DNA of 59,871 nt from JAJFUE01 sp039683515 (GTDB lineage Bacteria; Sumerlaeota; Sumerlaeia; MVZB01). The stretch's first letter is position 1. Each line of letters begins with the position of its first letter. The notes under the pieces were generated by a model. That model ran no database searches. It was not told the origin of the DNA and saw only the letters and a list, made by a program, of their open reading frames with translations. The stretch spans positions 1 through 59,871 of the forward strand of contig JBDKRG010000050.1 in NCBI GenBank assembly GCA_039683515.1, read 5' to 3'. This document shows positions 39,508 through 49,106 of the stretch, in pieces. Position numbers and translations under genes: made by a program.

Positions 39508-41373
39508 TTACCGAGCCTGGGCGGGCCGCGACAATTCATCGACGGCGCGCCGGATGTCGTCCGGGCCGGCGCCGCGCCGCCGCAGCACGGCCGTGAGGCC
39601 GGCGACGGCGTTGCGATCGGCCGGCCCGAGGCGCACGGCGCGGCCCATTATATCCTGCGCCTCGGCGAGGCGGCCAGCATCAAGCAGCGCCGTGCCGAGG
39701 GCGACGTGGGCCTCGACGCTGTCGGGCCTGAGCCGGACGGCCCAGCCGAGCAGGTCGAGGCCGCCCTGAACATCGCCCCGCCTCGCCCGCTCCCGGCCCA
39801 GTTCGACGGCCACGATATAGCGCCGGTTGTCGACGGCGAACGACTTCTCGAGCTCGTCGCGGTAACGATCCATGTCGCCGGCGGCCTGGTACTGGGTCGC
39901 CCGCAACAGATGCCAGTAGCCGCGGTCGGGCTTGTAATCCGACGCCGGCCACGCCAGCAGCCCGTAGAGCGCGGCCATGAATGCGATCCAGCCGGCGACC
40001 GGCGCGAATCTCCGGCGCGCGGCGAGCGCCGCGAGATTCACGACGCACGCCGAGGCGAACAGGACCAGGAACGGGACGATCGGCACGCGGAACCGCGCTT
40101 CGAGGATGAACGGCAGGTAGGAGACGCAGAGAACGGCGATCAGCGCGAGCGCGAACGCGATGAAGAGGCGCTTGTTGGGCGTGCGCGCACCCGGCCGGCG
40201 CCGGCGCGGCGCGGCCGCCCATTGCAGGACCCCCGCCGCCGCCAGGACGAAAATCGCGGTGAAGTTGCCCGGCATCCGGCGCAGCAGCGGCGAATCCGCC
40301 CGCTCGAGCGCGATCATCTTGTTGTTGCTGTACTCGACCGGCCCGAACATCCGCGCCGCGCGCCGCGCCATCCGCGAAAACGCCTCGCCCGGATGTTCGC
40401 GCACGTAGTCGATCGTCAGGCCGGTGAAATACCGCGACGCCCCGGCGTAACCGATCCGGCGGCCGACCTTCCGCTCCACGCCGCGCACGATGGCCAGGTA
40501 ATCGAACTGCGACCAGCTCGTCTGGCCGAGCATTTCGTAGGCGCCGGGAAGCGCCGGCGTCTCGACGTCGGCCTGCGGGTTGTTCCCGATATAGAGGTTC
40601 ATGCCGCCGTTGGCGCTGATCAAAACGAACTCGCCGTCGTCGACGGCCATGTTGCGGATCGTCGCCGGCGCGATCGCGACCGCCGCGCCGAGCAGGATCA
40701 GGGCCGCGTGCGCCAGGGCCTTCCGGCCGCGCGCGATCACGACCAACGCCGCGGTCACGACCGCAAGCGGGAGGAAATTGGCGCGCACCAACGCCAGGAC
40801 GCCGATGGCCGCGCCGGCCAGGAACGCAGTCCCCCCGCGCGGCCGCACGAGCCAGCGCCTGAAGACCGAAGCGGCGATGAGCGCGAGCGTGATCGTCAGC
40901 GTCGCGTCGAGCATTTCGCTTTCGAAATAAATGAGCAGCCAGTAAAACCCCATCATGGCGGCCGCGATCAGGCCGGCGGCCCGCCCGAACAGCCACCGCC
41001 CCAGCCGCCACGCCAGCGTCGCGTTGAGCAGCCCCATCGCCATCTGGACCACGATGACGGCGAGCTGGCTGCAGCGGGTCGCGGCATAGATCAGCGCGAG
41101 GAAATACGGGTAGCCGGGCGGCCTGAGGAAGGGGTGATCGGGGATGAGCGGGTTGCGCCACTCGAGCCCCGGGAACCAGTCGCCCGTCGCCAGCGCCCGC
41201 GCCCAGTAATCATGGAACACGGCGTCGACGACCGGGACGAGCATCGCGCGGTCGTCCAGGAAATGCCGCAGATACACGATCCGCGGCAGCGCCGAGAGGG
41301 CCAGGATGATCGCAAGGGCGATCCACTCCCGGCGCTGGACGGCGCGGCGATGCGGGGCGTCGGTCATACGCAC
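39508..41373 (-). CDS. GT39-type membrane glycosyltransferase with C-terminal TPRs (paralogue 3)
   Basis: This 621-residue paralogue has the helix RREWIALAIILALSALPRIV, loop PVVDAVFHDYWARALATGDW, PFLRPPGYPYFLALIYAA, then ISANGGMNLYIGNNPQAD, GPVEYSNNKMIALERADSPL and FILEARFRVPIVPFLVL. TPR-like units close the protein (LGRERARRGDVQGGLDLLGW, LGTALLDAGRLAEAQDIMGR). It is separated from paralogue 4 by 119 bases that contain a dispersed repeat, the only gap of note inside the array. Confidence 0.85.
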   Translation of the reverse strand: MRMTDAPHRRAVQRREWIALAIILALSALPRIVYLRHFLDDRAMLVPVVDAVFHDYWARALATGDWFPGLEWRNPLIPDHPFLRPPGYPYFLALIYAATRCSQLAVIVVQMAMGLLNATLAWRLGRWLFGRAAGLIAAAMMGFYWLLIYFESEMLDATLTITLALIAASVFRRWLVRPRGGTAFLAGAAIGVLALVRANFLPLAVVTAALVVIARGRKALAHAALILLGAAVAIAPATIRNMAVDDGEFVLISANGGMNLYIGNNPQADVETPALPGAYEMLGQTSWSQFDYLAIVRGVERKVGRRIGYAGASRYFTGLTIDYVREHPGEAFSRMARRAARMFGPVEYSNNKMIALERADSPLLRRMPGNFTAIFVLAAAGVLQWAAAPRRRRPGARTPNKRLFIAFALALIAVLCVSYLPFILEARFRVPIVPFLVLFASACVVNLAALAARRRFAPVAGWIAFMAALYGLLAWPASDYKPDRGYWHLLRATQYQAAGDMDRYRDELEKSFAVDNRRYIVAVELGRERARRGDVQGGLDLLGWAVRLRPDSVEAHVALGTALLDAGRLAEAQDIMGRAVRLGPADRNAVAGLTAVLRRRGAGPDDIRRAVDELSRPAQAR

Positions 41374-41405
41374 GATCGATCATTACGATGACGAGTCGAC
41401 ATGAA

Positions 41406-41490
41406 GCGGCGCTTCTTCACGAAGGATGATCATATGGCACGGAGCCGCGAAATCCACGATTTTCGATTACGAGCACGACGCACGAGCACG
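41406..41490. repeat. Dispersed 85-bp repeat, inverted relative to 44521-44607
   Basis: Bases 41406-41428 are an exact 23-base reverse complement of 44585-44607, and similarity continues through GGAGCCGCG and CGATTTTCGATTAC into a GCACGA-type simple repeat. It lies between the third and fourth glycosyltransferase genes. The two copies flank paralogue 4 and the O-methyltransferase gene in inverted orientation. Confidence 0.8.
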
Positions 41491-41492
41491 GA

Positions 41493-43310
41493 TTATTTGG
41501 CGGGCTCACCCCATGCGCGCCGGGCTTCGGACGGGGTCAGGCCGCGGCGCTCGATCGCCTGCTCCAGCCCCCGGCGCGCCTGCACATTCTCGGGATGAAA
41601 CCTCAGGGCGCTTGCGAACGCCTCCTGCGCGCGCTCCAGCCGGCCCGCGCCGGCAAGCGCCTGGCCGAGAAAAAGATACGCGTCGAAATAATCGGGCTTG
41701 AGCGCCACCGCCCGCTCGAGCGCCGCGATCGCGTCCTCGTTGCGTCCCTTCAGCATGTAGGCCCGCCCCAGCTGCAACGCGACGGAGGCATCGCGGCCGC
41801 CGCAGGCCGCGTCCGCCTTCTCGATTTCCCGGAGGGCGCGATCGGCGTCGCCGACGCTCGCCAGCTGGGTCGAGCGCAACAGGTGGTGGTACGTCGCGTC
41901 GGGCTTGTAACCGGCCGCCGGCCACCACAGCGCGCCGTAAATCGCGGCCGCCGCCGCGAGCCGGATGATGAGGGGCCGCCACGACCGCCGCGACGCCAGC
42001 CGCGCCAGGCTCGCCACGCCCATCGACGCCAGGATGGCCAGGAACGGCAGCATCGGGATCCGGAACCGCGCTTCGAGGAAAAACAAAACATAGGAACCGT
42101 AAAGCACGAGGAGATACGCCAGCATGAAGACCATGAACCGGCGCTTGCGCGGGGCCCGCGGCCACTGCAATACGCCGATCACCGCCAGCGCGAAGATCGC
42201 GGTGAAATTGCCCGGCATCCACCTGAGCAGCGGCGAGTCCGCGCGCTCGAGCGCGATCACCTTGTTGTTGCTGTATTCGACCGGCCCGAGCAGCCGCGCC
42301 GCGCGGCGGGCCGTCAGCGCCAGCGTGGGACCCGGGTTTTCGAGCATGTAATCGATCGCCCGGCGGGTGAAGTAGCGCGACGTGCCGTTGTAGCCGACGT
42401 CCCGGCCGAGTTTGCGCCCGATCGCCTCGACGATCGCGAAATCGTCGAAATGCGACCAGCCGACGGTGTGCAGCAACTCCTCGAGCTCGGGGAAGCTCGC
42501 TGTCTGCAGGTCCGCCCGCGGGTTGTTGCCGATATACAGATTGATCCCGCCGTTGGCCGAGATCGGCACGAATTCACCGCCGGCGAACCAGTTGCGCGCG
42601 GTGACCGGGGCGATCGCGGCCGCCGCGCCGACCCCGACGAGCGCCGCATGCGCCCAGAGTCGCCGGCGCCGCGCCAGCGCGGCGCCGATCATCAGCAGCA
42701 CGATCAGCGGCAGGAAATTGGACCGCACCAGCGCCAGCAGTCCGGCCAGCAGGCCGGCCAGCAGGGCCGTCGCCGCGCGCGGCTCCGCCAGCCACCGCTT
42801 GACCCCCGCCGCCAGGGCCAGCGCCAGCGTCATCGTCAGCGTCGGGTCGAGCAGTTCCCCCTCGAAGTAAATCGGCAACCAGTACCAGCCCATGATCGCC
42901 GCGGCGATCAGGCCGCCGGCGCGCCCGATCAGCCACCGCGCCAGCCACCAGGTCAGTGCCGCGTTCAGCAGACCCATCGCCATCTGGACGGCAATGACGG
43001 CCAGGATCGACGACGGCCCGGCGGCCCGATAGATCGCCGACAGGAAGTAAACGTAACCGGGCGGCTTCGCGAACGGCGTGAACGGGATCATGGGGTTGGG
43101 AAAATTGCCGCCGGTCGACCAGTCGCCCGTCACCAGCCCGCGCGCCCAGTAATCGTGAAAGACCGCGTCGACGACCGGCTGGCGCAGCGACGGGTCGGCG
43201 ACGAAGGCGTGGAAGTAAGCGAGGCGCAACCCGAGCGCGACGGCCAGGACCGCCGCAAGGGCCGCCCACTCGCGCCGGGCGATGGATCTGTGTGGCGAAG
43301 TCGATGTCAT
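41493..43310 (-). CDS. GT39-type membrane glycosyltransferase with C-terminal TPRs (paralogue 4)
   Basis: This 605-residue protein is the first paralogue in transcription order. Helix RREWAALAAVLAVALGLRLA, loop PVVDAVFHDYWARGLVTGDW, PFAKPPGYVYFLSAIYRA, then ISANGGINLYIGNNPRAD, GPVEYSNNKVIALERADSPL and FFLEARFRIPMLPFLAI are all conserved. The tail has two clear TPRs (LGRAYMLKGRNEDAIAALER, LGQALAGAGRLERAQEAFAS). The start at 43310 (MTSTSPHRSIARREW) is chosen because it gives the N-terminal length of the paralogues; the frame is open to 43400 without a ribosome site. It starts 168 bases after the O-methyltransferase gene. Confidence 0.85.
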   Translation of the reverse strand: MTSTSPHRSIARREWAALAAVLAVALGLRLAYFHAFVADPSLRQPVVDAVFHDYWARGLVTGDWSTGGNFPNPMIPFTPFAKPPGYVYFLSAIYRAAGPSSILAVIAVQMAMGLLNAALTWWLARWLIGRAGGLIAAAIMGWYWLPIYFEGELLDPTLTMTLALALAAGVKRWLAEPRAATALLAGLLAGLLALVRSNFLPLIVLLMIGAALARRRRLWAHAALVGVGAAAAIAPVTARNWFAGGEFVPISANGGINLYIGNNPRADLQTASFPELEELLHTVGWSHFDDFAIVEAIGRKLGRDVGYNGTSRYFTRRAIDYMLENPGPTLALTARRAARLLGPVEYSNNKVIALERADSPLLRWMPGNFTAIFALAVIGVLQWPRAPRKRRFMVFMLAYLLVLYGSYVLFFLEARFRIPMLPFLAILASMGVASLARLASRRSWRPLIIRLAAAAAIYGALWWPAAGYKPDATYHHLLRSTQLASVGDADRALREIEKADAACGGRDASVALQLGRAYMLKGRNEDAIAALERAVALKPDYFDAYLFLGQALAGAGRLERAQEAFASALRFHPENVQARRGLEQAIERRGLTPSEARRAWGEPAK

Positions 43311-43478
43311 CGGCGATGGAAAGGCGATCGATTGCGGGCCCAGGCGCAAGGGAACCGCGTTCGGTTCCGGTGCCTGTTCGGGTGAGCCCGACTCGATCAT
43401 GACGCAACCGGGGCCGGGCCATCCATCGAAAAATGGCGCGTCGACGCGGGGGCCGGGCCCGTCGGGCCGGTGACGCCC

Positions 43479-44489
43479 TTAACCCGCGGGGCGGGTTCCA
43501 TGGAACAGCGTCGAGCGGCAGACGAGGTCCTCATGCCGGATGTCGGTCAGGCCGGCCTCGCTCATCCACCCCCGGATTTCGCCGGCGGTGTAGGCGCGGC
43601 CATCGTCGGTATTGACCAGCATGTTGACCGAGAAGAGCGCGGCCTGGGCGGGCTGGCTGCGGCCGCCGAGGAGCGCGAATTCGTTGATGATCAGCCGGCC
43701 GCCCGGCCGGAGCGCCGCCGCGCCCTTCTTGACGATCATCGCGTTTTCGGCCGCGCCGTAGGCATGCAGCAGCTGCGAGATCAGGACCAGGTCGAAGCCT
43801 TCGCCGTAATCGTCGGTCAAGGCGTCGCCGAGCCGGCGCTCGACGCGGTCCTCGAGCTCGGCCGCCTCGACGTTCTCGCGGGCGACCTCGAGCGGGAGCC
43901 TGAGGTCAAGGAGCGTGGCCCGCAGCTCGGGCCGGCGCCGCGCCAGCTCGATGCAGTACGTCCCCGGCCCGCCGCCGACGTCGAGCATGCGGTTGACGCC
44001 CGAAAGGTCGAGCCGGGCCGCGAGCTCGCGCGCCGACTGGCGGCCCGCCTCGTGCATCCCGCCGATGAAGGCGCGGGTCGAGGCCTCCTCCTCGGCGGCG
44101 TTGAGCGGCGGCAGCTGGCGCCGGCGGCCGGTGCGCACGACCTCGTCGAGCCGCCCCCACGCCTCCCACATCCTGCGCAAGTGCATGATCATGTGCACCT
44201 GCGACATCGCGCCGCCTTCGACCAGCATGTCGGCCCAGCTGTCGGCGACGCGGTAACGCCCGCCCTCGAAATCGAGCAGGCCCATCCCGGCAAGCGCCCC
44301 GAGCAGGATGCCGGCGCCGCGGCGGTCGTAACCGAGCTCCTCCGTGAGCTGTTCCTCGGTCATCGGGCGGCGCGCCAGCGCCTCGAAAATGCCGAGCTCA
44401 ACGCCGGCCATCATGATGCGCGTGCGCCAGAATCCGTGCGTCAGCGCTTCGAGGTCGTATAGCGGAGGGGTGGTGTGGTTGACCGCCAT
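43479..44489 (-). CDS. Class I O-methyltransferase (acetylserotonin/COMT-type)
   Basis: The 336-residue enzyme has an N-terminal winged-helix dimerisation domain (TRIMMAGVELGIFEALARRP, MTEEQLTEELGYDRRGAGIL) and a C-terminal SAM domain with motif I MLDVGGGPGTYCIELARRRP, the later LLDLRLPLEVARENVE and the LISQLLHAYGAAENAMIVKK region. Family 2 O-methyltransferases act on small phenolic or polyketide-like hydroxyls; some similar proteins methylate carotenoid or hopanoid intermediates. GAGG lies eight bases before the ATG. It is transcribed towards the glycosyltransferase array, so a shared job on one glycolipid is possible but unproven. Confidence 0.88.
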   Translation of the reverse strand: MAVNHTTPPLYDLEALTHGFWRTRIMMAGVELGIFEALARRPMTEEQLTEELGYDRRGAGILLGALAGMGLLDFEGGRYRVADSWADMLVEGGAMSQVHMIMHLRRMWEAWGRLDEVVRTGRRRQLPPLNAAEEEASTRAFIGGMHEAGRQSARELAARLDLSGVNRMLDVGGGPGTYCIELARRRPELRATLLDLRLPLEVARENVEAAELEDRVERRLGDALTDDYGEGFDLVLISQLLHAYGAAENAMIVKKGAAALRPGGRLIINEFALLGGRSQPAQAALFSVNMLVNTDDGRAYTAGEIRGWMSEAGLTDIRHEDLVCRSTLFHGTRPAG

Positions 44490-44520
44490 GAGGAAACCTC
44501 ACATTGGGATAAATGCGATT

Positions 44521-44607
44521 CGTCGTGCTCGTGCGTCGTAATCGCAATCGAAAATCGAGAATTCCGCGGCTCCGAGCCTTTTTCCATCCTTCGTGAAGAA
44601 GCGCCGC
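44521..44607. repeat. Dispersed 87-bp repeat, inverted copy of 41406-41490
   Basis: It starts with a GTGCTCGTGCGTCGTAATCG simple repeat and ends with the 23-base block 44585-44607 that is the exact complement of 41406-41428. It lies directly upstream of the O-methyltransferase gene. Confidence 0.8.
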
Positions 44608-45036
44608 AATGCCCAGCTGTTTCCGGAATTTCCAGAATACGATGCGGGCGGATTGAAATTCCAGCAATATCGGCGGCCGTGCGGCCGCGGGGCGCACGAC
44701 ATGAAAGTTGGTTAAGCCTGAATATCGAGCGTTTTGATGCCAATCCGTGTTGTATCCGCTACTTCACCAGAAATAACGTATCGCACCCCTGCGGCGCTCG
44801 TGCTTGCCACGAATGTTTCGGCTACAAACGTGCTGCTCCTCCGGAGCCGGCGTCAGGCGGTTCGAGCGCAATGAGCACATCCAAAACCCGCATTGACGTC
44901 GTGCACCCGCGGCGACGACAGGAAAACCGCGGGGCGCATTCCTACATTCCGGTAGGACGGCGGCTGGCCAGGCTACATTTATGTAGGATCTTCGGGGTTC
45001 GATTACGATTACGATTACGGCGCACGACGCACGAAC
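44608..45036. other. Gene-free stretch with degenerate repeat remnants
   Basis: No plausible coding frame or RNA gene is visible. Bases 44776-44858 (TATCGCACCCCTGCGGCGCTCG and further on GGCTACAAACGTGCTGCTCCTCCGGAGCC) look like a decayed copy of a GC-hairpin repeat family that I associate, from memory only, with planctomycete-like genomes. GTAGGA-ended hairpin fragments lie at 44950-44990, and 45000-45036 is a GATTACGATTACGATTACG simple repeat. Confidence 0.45.
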
Positions 45037-45040
45037 GGGG

Positions 45041-45076
45041 AAAACAAGATCCCCGCCGGCGAGCGCGGCGGGGATC
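45041..45076 (-). terminator. Rho-independent terminator of glnA
   Basis: On the minus strand an 11-bp stem GATCCCCGCCG/CGGCGGGGATC with a seven-base loop is followed by TTGTTTT. It lies 31 bases after the glnA stop codon. Confidence 0.88.
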
Positions 45077-45106
45077 TGCGTGCGGATCCGACCATTTCGT
45101 CGCAAA

Positions 45107-46537
<1,431 letters not shown>

Positions 46538-46626
46538 TGCTGCCTCCACTGAATAACGGGGCCGATCTTCGTCAAAACCCGGTCCCTGACTTGCGGCCGA
46601 CCATGTCGACTCACGCCCAGGGTCTT

Positions 46627-46643
46627 TGCCAGATTCGTGCCGG
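46627..46643 (-). promoter_or_regulatory. Candidate sigma-54 (-24/-12) promoter of glnA
   Basis: On the minus strand the sequence reads CCGGCACGAATCTGGCA. Against the sigma-54 consensus YTGGCACGRNNNTTGCW it keeps the essential GG and GC doublets at correct spacing and differs at only two positions. Transcription would start near 46615, leaving a leader of about 80 bases before the glnA ATG. glnA is a classical sigma-54/NtrC target. Confidence 0.65.
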
Positions 46644-46778
46644 AACCGAAAATTTTTATCGCGCGGATCGCCGGCCCGGATGTCCGGGCAAATTGGTTGA
46701 CGCCCGCGGGGCGGTTTCTTGATCTTCGTTGCTCATTCCCCGCCGCTCGTTTAATTTCTTCCCGAATGCTCGCCGTCC

Positions 46779-47639
46779 ATGGATTCGGCACATATGGCCA
46801 CGCGTCCCCGCCTCCCAGTGACTCCGTTACTCGTTCGGCTGGTCCTGATCCCCGCCGCCCTGGTCTCGGTCTACTTTGCCTGCCCCTTCCCGCTCGACTG
46901 GATCCTCGCCCTGATCCTCGGAATTTTTCTGGTCGCCACCAAGTCCCTGAATAAATGGGTATTCGCGGCCGGCCTGTTTGTCTGGCCAATCGCGGCGGCT
47001 TATCTTTTCTGCAACGAGAATTACACTTATCTGGTCATGCTGGTCTGCCTGGGATTCTTTGTTTACGGATGCGTTTCGGTCTCGCGCCTCGCGGGCAAAA
47101 AACCGTGGCACCCGGGAGTTGTTCTGGCCGCCGCGCTCCTTTACGCCGCGGCCGGCCTTTGTGCCGTCTGGGTTCAGCGATTTGAGTGGGTTCCATACCC
47201 CAAGTGGTGCAAGCGCACGATCGTCAAAGCAGGCGATTACCGGCTGATGCAAAGAATTTATCGGAAACCGCTGCCGGCATCCTTCCACATCGATCAGGTC
47301 CGCTACTACCCTTACACTTTCCCGGCCCCCGACGGTCCCACGCCCGCCATGTATGAAATCAAGCTCCAGGCGGACGACTGCCAGGCCTTGCTCGCCAATT
47401 TGAATTTCGAGGAGAAAACTCTTAATCCCGACCAGGGATGGCGTGACATTCAGATTCTCGAGGCGTTTAAGAATCCGTTATTCGATCAACTCGGGAACGG
47501 GAACGGCGGCGAGGCAAAGCGAGTGCCGAAGAAACTGATCATCATCAACAATTCCTCGATGATCATCGACGATCGTTCGTCTCCGACGCTGCTCGTGTAT
47601 GTATCCAGCTACCTGCCGTACATGAAAAAAGAAAGATAA
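46779..47639 (+). CDS. Membrane protein with soluble C-terminal domain, function unknown
   Basis: The 286-residue protein has about five hydrophobic helices in the first half (LVRLVLIPAALVSVYFACPF, LDWILALILGIFLVA, WVFAAGLFVWPIAAAYLF, YLVMLVCLGFFVYGC, GVVLAAALLYAAAGLCAVWV). A periplasmic or cytosolic domain of about 150 residues rich in strands follows (FHIDQVRYYPYTFPAPDGPT, KKLIIINNSSMIIDDRS). I recognise no family. Start at 46779 or five codons later (46794); no clear ribosome site. It faces the glycosyltransferase gene tail to tail with a 21-base gap. Confidence 0.7.
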   Translation: MDSAHMATRPRLPVTPLLVRLVLIPAALVSVYFACPFPLDWILALILGIFLVATKSLNKWVFAAGLFVWPIAAAYLFCNENYTYLVMLVCLGFFVYGCVSVSRLAGKKPWHPGVVLAAALLYAAAGLCAVWVQRFEWVPYPKWCKRTIVKAGDYRLMQRIYRKPLPASFHIDQVRYYPYTFPAPDGPTPAMYEIKLQADDCQALLANLNFEEKTLNPDQGWRDIQILEAFKNPLFDQLGNGNGGEAKRVPKKLIIINNSSMIIDDRSSPTLLVYVSSYLPYMKKER

Positions 47640-47660
47640 CCGGGCAAAACAAGGCTGTTC

Positions 47661-48854
47661 TCACAAATGCCTCACCCGGCCCGGGTCGCGGTGCCAGATC
47701 TCGTAGTGGCGCGCGCGCCACGGCGTCGGCTGTTTCAGAATCGTCCGGCTGAGCGATCGCAAACCGATCAACACCACGAAAACCGCCGCCGCCGGGGTCA
47801 GCAGGGATCCGCTCCAGCTGAACGCGCCGAACCGCAGGTCCGCGCCGGCGCGCAGGCCGGCGATGATCGCCACCTGCAGGCCGGGCAGGATCGTCCCGGC
47901 CCACCACCCCCACCCCAGCCACGGCCCGAAAACGAAGCTGAGGGGCGGCCCCACGAAAATCGCCAGCGTGGCGGCGAGCACGAGCGGCGTCAGCAGCGTC
48001 CCGAAACCCTTGCTGTAGTTCTTCGTGAAGCCCTCCCACACCTCGGCGCGCGAGCGATACATCCGGCAGCGCGCCAGGCGCGAGCCGTCGGTCAGGTGCA
48101 GCTTGAGCCGGCAGCGCTTGAGCCGGCGCGCCAGCTCGAGGTCCTCGACGATCTGCGCGCGGACGCCCTTGTGGCCGGCGATGCGATCGTACGCCTCGCG
48201 GCGAAAGAACATGCACGCGCCGCTGGCGACGGCGTAATCCTTCATCGCGGAGTTCGAGACCAGCGGCAGCGAGAGCATGCCGGCGCCGGCAAGCGTCAGC
48301 AGCGGCACGCTGAGGCGCTCCCAGATCGTCACCGCGTCCAGCCGGGGCGGGGCGCTCAGCAGGTCGGCGCGGCTGTCGAGCGCCATGACCACGAGTTCCT
48401 TGAGCGCGCGCGGCGACCAGACCGTGTCGGCGTCGGTGAAGAGCAGGTACTCGCCCGTGGCGGCGAGGCTCGCCTGGTGGCACGCCCAGCTCTTGCCGAT
48501 CCAGCCGGCCGGAAGCGGCTGGCCCGCGATCACGCGGACCGGGACGCCGGGGTGGCGCGCGGCGGCGGCGCGGGCGCGCGCGGCCGTGTCGTCCTCCGAA
48601 CAGTCGTCCAGCACCAGGATCTCGAAATCGGGGTATTGCTGGCGCGCGAGCGAATCGACGCACGCGCCGATGTTGACGGACTCGTTGCGGGCCGGGATGC
48701 AGATCGAGACGCGCGGGGGGCGCTCCGGCAGGCTGAGCCGCCTCGCCCGCAGCCGGTCGCGCGCGACGAACCGCAGGTTCGTGAAGGCAATCGCGACCAT
48801 CGCGGCGCAGGCCAGAGTGATCAGGGCTTGGTAGATCAAAATCATCGCGCTCAT
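47661..48854 (-). CDS. Glycosyltransferase family 2, membrane-associated (CrtQ/HpnB-like)
   Basis: The 397-residue protein has an N-terminal membrane helix (ILIYQALITLACAAMVAIAF) and a GT-A domain with VSICIPARNESVNIGACVDS, ILVLDDCSEDDT, the DxD-type motif LLFTDADTVWSPRALKELVV, the acceptor motif QIVEDLELARRLKRC (ED) and a trailing KNYSKGFGTLL (in place of Q/RxxRW). Two or more C-terminal helices follow. The arrangement matches glycosyltransferases of carotenoid (CrtQ) and hopanoid-associated (HpnB) clusters, but no terpenoid genes are nearby, so the acceptor is unknown. Its upstream region is a CTAAATCC-type repeat. Confidence 0.85.
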   Translation of the reverse strand: MSAMILIYQALITLACAAMVAIAFTNLRFVARDRLRARRLSLPERPPRVSICIPARNESVNIGACVDSLARQQYPDFEILVLDDCSEDDTAARARAAAARHPGVPVRVIAGQPLPAGWIGKSWACHQASLAATGEYLLFTDADTVWSPRALKELVVMALDSRADLLSAPPRLDAVTIWERLSVPLLTLAGAGMLSLPLVSNSAMKDYAVASGACMFFRREAYDRIAGHKGVRAQIVEDLELARRLKRCRLKLHLTDGSRLARCRMYRSRAEVWEGFTKNYSKGFGTLLTPLVLAATLAIFVGPPLSFVFGPWLGWGWWAGTILPGLQVAIIAGLRAGADLRFGAFSWSGSLLTPAAAVFVVLIGLRSLSRTILKQPTPWRARHYEIWHRDPGRVRHL

Positions 48855-48858
48855 ATTT

Positions 48859-49013
48859 TAAATCCAAATCCGAAATCCGAATATCGAAATCCGAAACAAA
48901 CCCGAAATTCGAATTTTCGAAATCCAAAACCTTGGGAACCTCCGAACATGGGTCCTGTCTTGGATTTTGGATTTGTTTAGGATTTAGGATTTCGGATTTC
49001 GGATTTGGACTTG
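48859..49013. repeat. CTAAATCC/GAAATCC-type inverted repeat (imperfect)
   Basis: The left arm (about 48859-48928) is made of AAATCC, GAAATCCG and GAATTCG-like units; the right arm (about 48961-49013) reads GGATTTTGGATTTGTTTAGG and further GGATTTCGGATTT units, its complement with mismatches. It resembles 14605-14802. It lies between divergent genes, upstream of both the GT2 gene and the lptF-like gene. Confidence 0.85.
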
Positions 49014-49041
49014 GAATAAGGATTTGATCAAGACCTGATCA

Positions 49042-49071
49042 TTGACAGTCCACGGCTTATCGGGGTTTAAT
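49042..49071 (+). promoter_or_regulatory. Promoter of the lptF-like/lptD operon
   Basis: A consensus TTGACA (49042-49047) is followed after 18 bases by TTTAAT (49066-49071), five of six -10 positions. The predicted leader is about 30 bases. Confidence 0.6.
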
Positions 49072-49106
49072 CTTTCGATTTAGAGTGCAGGGGGAGGAAT
49101 GCCCTG

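Noticed and set aside
39487..41391. Long plus-strand frames (580-634 codons) opposite the GT39-type genes, also at 36183-37925 and 41595-43385
   Set aside because: Arg/Gln/His-rich shadow frames; the minus-strand frames have membrane helices and conserved family motifs.
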